This document shows, in pieces, positions 1-12,500 of a DNA stretch of 12,500 bases; within the stretch, counting starts at the first letter, position 1; every line of letters starts with the position of its first letter. Origin of the DNA: Botryococcus braunii (Eukaryota; Chlorophyta; Trebouxiophyceae); the NCBI GenBank assembly GCA_002005505.1, contig KV908383.1, positions 310,001 through 322,500 on the forward strand. The letters are read 5' to 3'. Under the pieces are notes generated by a model. It searched no databases. It was not told where the DNA came from and saw only the letters and a program-made list of their open reading frames with translations. A program made the position numbers and the translations under genes.

Positions 1-155
1 GATTATTATTTTGGACCGAAGTAATATTTCTAACTATAGCTGATCTATACAAAAGTTAATCAAATTAAAGTGATTCAGACTGTAACGTTCAGATGTTGGA
101 AGCTGCAGGTCGGCTGTTGCTGCTTCCCTAGTACAGTGCACCTTCTCACAAGACA

Positions 156-314
156 ATGGCAGGAACCGCAAAAAATCAAGCAGCAGGTGCAGCTGGGAGC
201 CAGGCTCTACTCTACGTGGCCTTTGCCTTGCTGTTTGCTCAGCAATCAGCGGGTATTAACGCTCGGGAACACTACTATGCCCATGCATACCTGGATGGAT
301 CTATATCAATATGA
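156..314 (+). CDS. Possible small ORF or first exon with hydrophobic segment
   Basis: An ATG at 156 opens 52 codons to a TGA at 312-314. The product begins MAGTAKNQAAGAAGSQ, has a hydrophobic stretch ALLYVAFALLF at residues 17-27, then QQSAG and a polar tail with AREHYYAHAYLD. It resembles a signal anchor or a signal peptide with a plausible cleavage after QQSAG. A donor-like GCGG|GTATTA inside it could end a first exon. No family is recognised and downstream exons are not established, so it may be chance. Confidence 0.25.
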   Translation: MAGTAKNQAAGAAGSQALLYVAFALLFAQQSAGINAREHYYAHAYLDGSISI

Positions 315-449
315 ATCACAGATAATTCTGGCATGTTCTACATGTATACGTACTGATAGTCTAGGCTGAAGGTAAACGGGCTTTAGCACTCCAGTGTTGT
401 GTCAGTAATGTAGCTACGGCTTCAATTCGTGCCCTGGACACATTTGGTG

Positions 450-469
450 CTCTGTATGTACATACAGAG
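450..469. repeat. Perfect 20-bp palindrome
   Basis: CTCTGTATGTACATACAGAG equals its own reverse complement and overlaps AGAGATCTCT (466-475), a second short palindrome. No function can be assigned. Confidence 0.9.
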
Positions 470-601
470 ATCTCTAGACTAGTGCGACTCAAACCCTGAG
501 AACGCGAATATGCTTATTCCCAAATGAGACGGGCCCATCCCTGAAAATGCTGCTTCGTGTTCTTTTTCCATCCCTTCTCTCGTCCCCTCCCACCCCTGTC
601 A

Positions 602-619
602 CCCCCCCCCCTCTCTCTA

Positions 620-717
<98 letters not shown>

Positions 718-854
718 CCTCCCTCCCTCCCCCCCTCCCACCCTCCCTCCCTCCCTCCCTCCCTCCCCCCCCCGTCTCTCTTTCTCTCTGTCTCTCTCTC
801 TCCCCCTCACCCCTCCTCTCTTTCTCTCGCCCCCTCTCGCCTGGATGTGCGTGG

Positions 855-916
<62 letters not shown>
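602..916. repeat. Compound microsatellite (C)n(CT)n(CCCT)n...(GT)30
   Basis: A C-run at 602-611 leads into (CT)n at 624-712, (CCCT)n to about 770, a degenerate CT/TCCC region to 838 and a pure (GT)30 at 857-916. The long open frames covering this stretch on both strands are products of the repeat and are not genes. Confidence 0.97.
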
Positions 917-919
<3 letters not shown>

Positions 920-1063
920 CGTGAGTATGCGCGCGTGTATGTCCTTTTATCTAGCACAGTGGAAACCATAGCTGTAGAGTGAAAGTGTACATGGCGTAAA
1001 AGTGCGTAACAGCATGCCCGGAATAGATATTTTCCTGGCAAGTAACCGGATTGTCATCACCAG

Positions 1064-1229
1064 AGCTCCACATGAGCTTGCGCTTCGGCGTGGACATTGA
1101 TATTCATCGCAAAAAAGATGCTCAAGATCCACGTGGTACACCATGCTGTGCCCTGGCGTTTGTTGATAACCAATTACGCAACATCTTAAAGGAACTGGCG
1201 GCATGCGTACACCTTGGTCCAATATGCAT
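1064..1229 (+). CDS. Possible internal exon, unknown protein
   Basis: A stretch bounded by ATCACCAG| and AT|GTACGT (a strong donor) is open in the frame reading MSLRFGVDIDIHRKKDAQDP and, later, AFVDNQLRNILKELAACVHL. Composition is mixed and unlike the surrounding repeats. No family is recognised, and no partner exon with matching phase was proven. Confidence 0.25.
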
Positions 1230-1415
1230 GTACGTGCGTTGCTGTAGTCATAATGCTACCACGTTTTGTAAGCTTGTTTCGTTGAGATCAAGATCATCGA
1301 TCATGTCCTGATCAGGCGTCAGGGGTGAAATGGGTGCAGGGGCAGGTACAGCGTGTACGGGTTTGGCACTCACGTTGCTCCAGCAGTGCAAATTGTTCAT
1401 GCCAGTGGTAACTCC

Positions 1416-1525
1416 TCTGCTCCTCCTCTTCCTACTCCTCCGATTCCTCCTCCTCCTCCTCCTCCTCCTCCTCCTCCTCCTCCTCCTCCTCCCCCCCTCC
1501 TCCTCTCCCTCCTCCTCCTCCTCCT
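1416..1525. repeat. (CCT)n trinucleotide tract
   Basis: An imperfect CTC-rich lead-in is followed by a pure (CCT)n run at 1446-1491 and a degenerate tail to 1525. Frames through it give poly-Leu, poly-Pro or poly-Ser. No coding context supports any of them. Confidence 0.93.
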
Positions 1526-1581
1526 TTTCTCTTGCATACTTTTAACTCCTTCCCTTTAGTTCATTTATGCACTACGGATAG

Positions 1582-1601
1582 CAACTGTAAATTTACAGTT
1601 G
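1582..1601. repeat. Perfect 20-bp palindrome
   Basis: CAACTGTAAATTTACAGTTG equals its own reverse complement. It sits just downstream of the CCT tract and upstream of a candidate exon. No function can be assigned. Confidence 0.9.
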
Positions 1602-1632
1602 GTTTAAACCGTAGGACTATCAGTCCATGTAG

Positions 1633-1767
1633 ATGCCTAACTCTGTGGGGGCTCTTCGTCCAGCTGCAAGAGAATACCAAGGGCTTCAATCAGTTGACCA
1701 CGGACACGCAGCTCGTAACCACGCTTCAGAGCCTACCTCCTTCCAGTCTACCTGCCCCAGACGGAGG
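1633..1767 (+). CDS. Possible exon ending in a strong GTAAGG donor, unknown protein
   Basis: The segment lies between ATGTAG| and GAGG|GTAAGG. One frame reads LWGLFVQLQENTKGFNQLTT then DTQLVTTLQSLPPSSLPAPD, which looks amphipathic and protein-like. A second frame starting at an ATG (1633) is also open. The donor is the best consensus GT site in the left half. Frame and identity are unresolved. Confidence 0.27.
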
Positions 1768-2800
1768 GTAAGGTGCCCTGATTATTATGACCTGGCCCCT
1801 TTGAAATTGAGTTCCCCCAGAAGCGCTGGAACTTCCGTCTCCAACGGAATTGCAAGTTCGAATAGCCCCCATAGATATAAATCGAGCCAAGGACTGCACA
1901 TGAGATGTGCTCCTGAAGGCTATCCAAACAACAACGCTGTTATTTGGAACAAGTGAAGATTATAGCGTACCTGAATATCTATTAGTCTTTGTGCACGTAT
2001 GCAAGTACAGAGCTCCAGAGACTCATCTGCACGTGTCTCCAACGCTGGTAACTCTGGTGTGCACACCAGAATTACGTGTTGCCGCACCCGCAATCCTTGA
2101 CTTGCGCAATGCGTGAACGGCAATCAGCAGAAAGATCATATTTCACACCTCTTCAAAGTCCTCCTCGTCAAGGGTATCACTATGGTTGATGTGGAAACTA
2201 ATTAGTAAGGCCTCCTCCTATCTTCATTATAAGTACCGGCTCCTCCTACCTTCCCCTCTTGGTTCTCCTCCTCTTTCTACAATAAAAATGCATATCCCAC
2301 GTGGGTGCACCGCAAACCACGTATCCCACATCCCGCATCCCTTCTTGAGGTTCCGGTTTAATTGGTCATGTACTGTGAAATAAACCACATTGGATTACAT
2401 GTATGCCCCATTGCACATGGATTAGATATACCCGACTTAACCCGACATGTACACTGGCGCTAGGATATGATGCATGCAGCTCTCAGGCTAGCCAGAGCAG
2501 TCATTAGAGGCGCCTCACGTGCATCCTCAACATGCAATCTCCTTCTTCTTCTTCTCAACAAAAACCTTGCACAGAATGCCGCACAACTGTCACAATGAAA
2601 AAGGTTTGCCTCTGTCCACAAAGCGGCAAATATGGAGAAGAGGTATGCTTGACTATACTCTGGCAAGGCCGTAGGGGGGAAACCAAGTGATTGCAACTGT
2701 TACAACATTGTCGTGCAACTACGCAGGTGTTGCGTGGCTAGCCAGGAGCTTCTACAAGCGGTATGGGAGGCCCCTTCCGGTCATTAGCAGCCAACAGCTT
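1768..2800. other. No recognised gene; ordinary low-repeat sequence
   Basis: The composition is mixed and free of long simple repeats. Open frames are short (under 80 codons) on both strands and match no family. Short CTT and CTCC patches occur near 2210-2275 and 2541-2556. Confidence 0.5.
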
Positions 2801-3100
2801 TCATGCTAAGTTCACCATATGAAACAGAGAGTCGAGTTGTTCACGGTTCAATCTCTCAAACAGAAGGGGAATATCAACGAAGGATTCAAGGACATGAGCT
2901 GTCCCTTTTGTTGCCTCCGCACAAGCAGCCTGCAGCTTGGCAGGAGTATGCAAAGTCGTGTTGAAAATTGGTATTTTGGTGCCTGTACGTACGTGTGTAT
3001 AAATGTCTATGCTTCCCAACTTGCCGACATATTTTCCAAATCTTCTTCTCGTGTCTAGATATCCGTTTAGAAGTGTAGGAGACGGTCTGATCTGATGCAA
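2801..3100 (-). CDS. Possible C-terminal exon of an unknown minus-strand gene
   Basis: A 99-codon open frame ends at TGA (2803-2801). It reads LNGYLDTRRRFGKYVGKLGS, then KIPIFNTTLHTPAKLQAACA, then VLESFVDIPLLFERLNREQL and DSLFHMVNLA. Composition is balanced and codons are not repeat-driven. The first codon of the open stretch is TTG rather than ATG, so this would be an internal or terminal exon. An internal acceptor GTACAG| (AG at 2984-2983) could begin it at 2982. A plus-strand frame of 79 codons (2819-3058) overlaps and is also open, so the strand is not certain. No family is recognised. Confidence 0.33.
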   Translation of the reverse strand: MHQIRPSPTLLNGYLDTRRRFGKYVGKLGSIDIYTHVRTGTKIPIFNTTLHTPAKLQAACAEATKGTAHVLESFVDIPLLFERLNREQLDSLFHMVNLA

Positions 3101-4020
3101 CGTAGAAGGTTTTGCCTCTTTTGCTCCGTCTATGCATATCTCTATGCTGGCATGACTTACATACCGATCCTTCGTGCACTATACAGTGTAGGATGCATCG
3201 ATATATAAGTGATGCCAGCAAAGGCCTTCCGGAATCCGTAACCGCTGCTGCGACAGTTACTGAAGGTCTCAGCAGTAGTGCCAAAGTGCATATTGCACAT
3301 TACACAAGCGTCCTTAACTTAGCCATTCAACAAAAGTAAACTGTGTGATTAATTTACAGGGGATGGTTATGCAGGGTTGCCGCTGCGATCCGAAATTGCA
3401 ACCTCTGGCGGCCCAGATAGGGCTTAACAGCGAGCTGTTCAAAATTTGTAAGCCCCGCCACCAGGAGTTGGTTTGGTTGCTCATAGTGTATCACGTGTCC
3501 CTCCTGTCAGGGGAGGCGGATGGGGGTATGCACCCTGTCTGAAGTGTGTGGTGATGTTCTCAATCCATCTCCCCCCGTGTGTGCCTGCTCATTAACCATC
3601 ACACGCTTGCCTTTTTTTTTCCTCTACGGAGTTGGGTCCGTGACATGTACAAAACGTAAATTGGTTTGTGTCGCTGGACAGACAGCGGATGTAGCGGGAT
3701 GTAGGGAGGGTTTATGCGTCCCACGCCCCCTTGGCGACAGAGCTAAAAGGTGGGATCCGGGTGGAACATGACGGGGTTTAACCCGGGGGGGGGGGGGACG
3801 TGGGGGAAGAGGATCGTGGGGTTATGGACGTGCGATATTGGCGCGGGGGAGACAGATGGTGGGAGTGAAGGCGGACTGGGTGGAGAAGTAAAGCAGAGTT
3901 GTAGGGACACGCTTGAGGTCTCTATAACGAGAACGAGAGGGGAGCGGGAGATGAGGGGAGAGGAAGAGAAGGGGGAAGCGAGGGTGGGGAATGGGTCAAG
4001 AAAGAGGGGATTACGGAGAG
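3101..4020. other. No recognised gene; coding-like patches and purine-rich tail
   Basis: Plus frames around 3210-3339 (ESVTAAATVTEGLSSSAKVH) and 3360-3540 (LQPLAAQIGLNSELF) look mildly protein-like, but no consistent splicing was found. The two are separated by a 24-nt GTAAAC...TTACAG interval that is too short for a normal intron and would shift the frame. From 3780 the sequence turns purine-rich before the CA/CT microsatellite. Confidence 0.4.
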
Positions 4021-4023
4021 ATG

Positions 4024-4063
4024 GGATCAATTGTCCCCCCCCCCCAAACACAGACACACACAG

Positions 4064-4095
<32 letters not shown>

Positions 4096-4163
4096 ATACA
4101 CACACACACTCTCACTCTCACAGTCTCCATCTTTCCCCCCCCCTCTCTAGAGAGAGGGGGGGG

Positions 4164-4262
<99 letters not shown>

Positions 4263-4270
4263 CTCCCTCC
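4024..4270. repeat. Compound (CA)n / poly-C:poly-G near-palindrome / (CT)47
   Basis: A CA-rich run (about 4056-4112) is followed by nine C, the palindrome CTCTCTAGAGAG (4143-4154) and ten G at 4156-4165. Then (TC)47 runs from 4167 to 4260. The upstream 3780-4015 stretch is purine-rich. Open frames of up to 282 codons here are simple-repeat artefacts. Confidence 0.93.
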
Positions 4271-4531
4271 CTCTCTCATTCATTATAGGCCACACACAAC
4301 CACATCCCTACACCCACATTGTACGGATCTCTCGACCGGCAGCTCACCACCCCCCCCCCCCCAAGCCCAGCCTGCAAACAGCCCAATTGACAGGCACGTG
4401 GTGTGGGGGTTGTGGGCCAGACTCGCGGAGCGTGAGCCTGCAGTGCCAATTCCCTGCTGGCACGGACACAGGGACTTGCTAGCTTCCCGGCCTGCTCTTC
4501 AAGTCGACTCCTGCCACACCCCGACCACCTT

Positions 4532-4692
4532 CTATGCATTGACGCCAATGCTTCGTTCCGGCTTCTTACCATTAACAAGACCCGCTGAACACTACTAACA
4601 GGGAGTGACACCCCACCCAGGCTGCTATGCATTGACGCCATTGCTTGGTTCTGGCATCTCGTCCTCAACGATGCTCGCTGAGCACTGACAGG
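4532..4692. repeat. Diverged direct duplication, about 70-bp copies at 93-bp spacing
   Basis: CTATGCATTGACGCCAATGC at 4532 recurs with one difference at 4625. Similarity continues through a Ser/Pro-like stretch to the CGCTGA(A/G)CACT...ACAGGG ends of both copies. Several substitutions and small indels mark it as older than the exon 7 duplication. Confidence 0.8.
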
Positions 4693-4750
4693 GCCTACAT
4701 CATCTTTATCAGCTACAGATCGGGGCACGGGGCAACGTCAATAATCAGTG

Positions 4751-4904
4751 ACCATTGTCAAATGGCGGCTTATAATTCAAGTTGGACCTGCGGGACCGGC
4801 ACATGCCAACCAAAGATCAAGACTTGCCTCAAAATTATTACTGGGCCATTGTCAAAGGGCTGCTTATAACTTGAGGCAAGTCTTCATCTTTACTTGGCAT
4901 GTGC
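4751..4904. repeat. Foldback element: 34-bp inverted repeat with nested direct repeat
   Basis: Arm 4799-4832 and arm 4871-4904 are inverted copies with 3 mismatches in 34 (core TTGAGGCAAGTCTT). The 38-bp loop contains CCATTGTCAAAGGGCTGC, which repeats the flank at 4752 (CCATTGTCAAATGGCGGC) in direct orientation, with TTATAA following in both. It could be a small foldback or MITE-like remnant. No target-site duplication was identified. Confidence 0.8.
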
Positions 4905-4970
4905 AGGTCAAATTCTTTTCCCGTCGTGTGCGACAAGCCGTCTAGCAAGTGCGTTCATGACGCGGCAGCT

Positions 4971-5171
4971 GAGGCAGGTACACGCAGTACTAGTACATTG
5001 CGCTGTACGCTGCAGCTTAAGCAGGTGCATCCAGTACTGCATTGTACGCTGCAGCCAAGGCAGGTGCATGCAGTACTGCACTGCACGCTGTAGCTCAGGC
5101 ACGTACATGCAGTACTGCACTCTGTGCTGCAGCTCAGGCAGGGACAAGCGGTCATGCGCTGTATGCTGCAG
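4971..5171. repeat. 39-bp minisatellite, five imperfect units
   Basis: CTGCAG or CTGTAG recurs exactly every 39 bp at 5010, 5049, 5088, 5127 and 5166, within units like CAGGTGCATGCAGTACTGCA. The period is a multiple of three, so frames stay open on both strands. One plus frame gives a 13-residue Cys-rich repeat of the type CMQYCTARCSSG. No start, splice context or family supports translation. Confidence 0.92.
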
Positions 5172-5898
5172 CGAGAGGTAAACACAGTCTGCATCTTCTA
5201 ACTAGTACTTTAAAACATAGTACTTCAAAATATTCAGAATCGAGGTGGTTTTTTCAATAAAAGGGATGTATCCGCCTGTTTTCAGAATGTGGAAGTGCAG
5301 TCGTATGAGGCAGAAGCTGTTCGTGACGGTACCAGGAATTTTGGGTAGGAAGGTGCAGCTGGTGGCGGTGCAGTATTTCGCGCCATGGCTTTCTGCGGTA
5401 CAAACGCCTTTAGCTAATGTGGACACTTGTAACATGGTTTGCGGTTACGACATGCTTCACTTCTTTGTTCTAAATGCAGACACACATGTAACTCCTGCTG
5501 CTTGGTTAGGACATGCTTCACTTCTTGGTTCAAACGCAGACAAATGCATATAACTCCTGCTGCTTCACCTTTCAACTCGTCGAGACTATTCGACTCCTTG
5601 GGATTCCTTGCATTATTCATTTAAACAGATGGCACTCCACTGGGAGCCCCAAAGAGGCCACCGTCAAAATCTTTACAATGCAACTTTCCCTCGCCGTGTG
5701 CGACAAGGGAAGGCTTGTGAGAGACGACGATCGTCGACGCGTGCCAAGCCGACATGAAGGGTTTGTGTGGCGTGCCCTTACTAACACAATCAGCGTATAT
5801 CACCTCTGAAGTACAGTGCAGAGTTACGATGTACATCCCAAGTACTTGGCCATCTGTGCGGTGTGCGTTCGCACCAAAACAGGCCCGTGAAGCAGCGC
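5172..5898. other. Region downstream of the glycosyltransferase stop codon; no recognised gene
   Basis: It would include the 3' untranslated region of the minus-strand gene. A plus frame at 5245-5553 (VTVPGILGRKVQLVAVQYFA) and a minus frame at 5621-5836 (HGEGKLHCKDFDGGLFGAPS) are open and moderately protein-like, but neither shows a family motif or clear splice sites. The 61-bp duplication lies inside. Confidence 0.4.
5450..5560. repeat. Imperfect 61-bp tandem duplication
   Basis: ACATGCTTCACTTCTTTGTT at 5450 and ACATGCTTCACTTCTTGGTT at 5511 begin two copies. Both continue through a GCAGACA...AACTCCTGCTGCTT block. Small indels separate the copies. No function is apparent. Confidence 0.8.

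Positions 5899-12500
<6,602 letters not shown>

Noticed and set aside
514..1041. Arg/Glu-rich and Ser/Leu-rich open frames over the first microsatellite
   Set aside because: (CT)n and (GT)n read as SL, RE, VC or HT dipeptides in every frame. Nothing beyond the repeat supports a gene.
1850..1880. tRNA B-box-like AGTTCGAATAGCC
   Set aside because: No matching A box, anticodon stem or acceptor stem pairing was found upstream.
3336..3359. 24-nt GTAAAC...TTACAG interval as a mini-intron joining two plus-strand open stretches
   Set aside because: It is much shorter than a usual spliceosomal intron, and joining across it gives a frame that soon hits a stop.
3750..4598. 282-codon plus-strand open frame
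   Set aside because: Its length comes from CA and CT tracts that lack stops in any frame. The non-repeat flanks show no family motif, and the frame is matched by equally open frames on the other strand.
4971..5171. CRISPR-like array
   Set aside because: The 39-bp units are contiguous imperfect repeats without unique spacers, in eukaryotic DNA with no cas genes.

Overview
This is nuclear DNA from a eukaryote. It contains an intron-rich gene with GT-AG splice sites, very long dinucleotide microsatellites, and no operons, ribosome binding sites or other bacterial layout. The organism cannot be named from the sequence alone. A multi-exon gene of the Skp1-type GlcNAc-transferase family (Pfam PF11397, CAZy GT60), with introns full of (CT)n, (GA)n and (GT)n tracts, suggests a protist alga such as a chromerid alveolate or a stramenopile. 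That assignment is inference.

The right half (5899-12500, minus strand) holds one recognisable gene, assembled here by reading across splice sites. Eight exons give about 444 residues, covering the whole PF11397 catalytic domain in order: a YRDP motif, VGVVWQ, H-TEARGP, LQIDSH, a PTLLCA/DG-LR-KG block, FWAAGFSFS, VPYDP-LPWLFFGEE, GWDVY-P, FHNWSR-RPTF, and HGLGTQRS with GVDF. The stop codon is at 5899-5901. The 5' end runs off the window at 12500. All junctions are phase 0 except the one between exons 4 and 5, which is phase 1 and tentative. Three oddities stand out. The 54-nt seventh exon, with its own splice sites, lies in a perfect 83-bp tandem duplication whose copies are only 29 nt apart. 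The fourth intron has no stop in the gene's frame, so it could be retained. A minisatellite at the end of exon 2 repeats the splice-donor sequence and gives nested in-frame donors.

Nearly all sequence between these exons is simple repeat: (CT)n, (CA)n, (GT)n, (GA)n, T10G20, (CAG)7 and two minisatellites.

The left half (1-5898) is less certain. It holds compound microsatellites at 602-916, 1416-1525 and 4024-4270. It also has a 39-bp minisatellite at about 4971-5171, diverged duplications at about 4532-4692 and 5450-5560, a foldback element at 4799-4904 and two perfect 20-bp palindromes. A few stretches have a coding-like appearance (156-314, 1064-1229 and 1633-1767 on plus; 2801-3100 on minus), but none matches a family I recognise, so they are listed at low confidence. 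Most long open frames in the window come from dinucleotide tracts, which are open in every frame, and are not genes.
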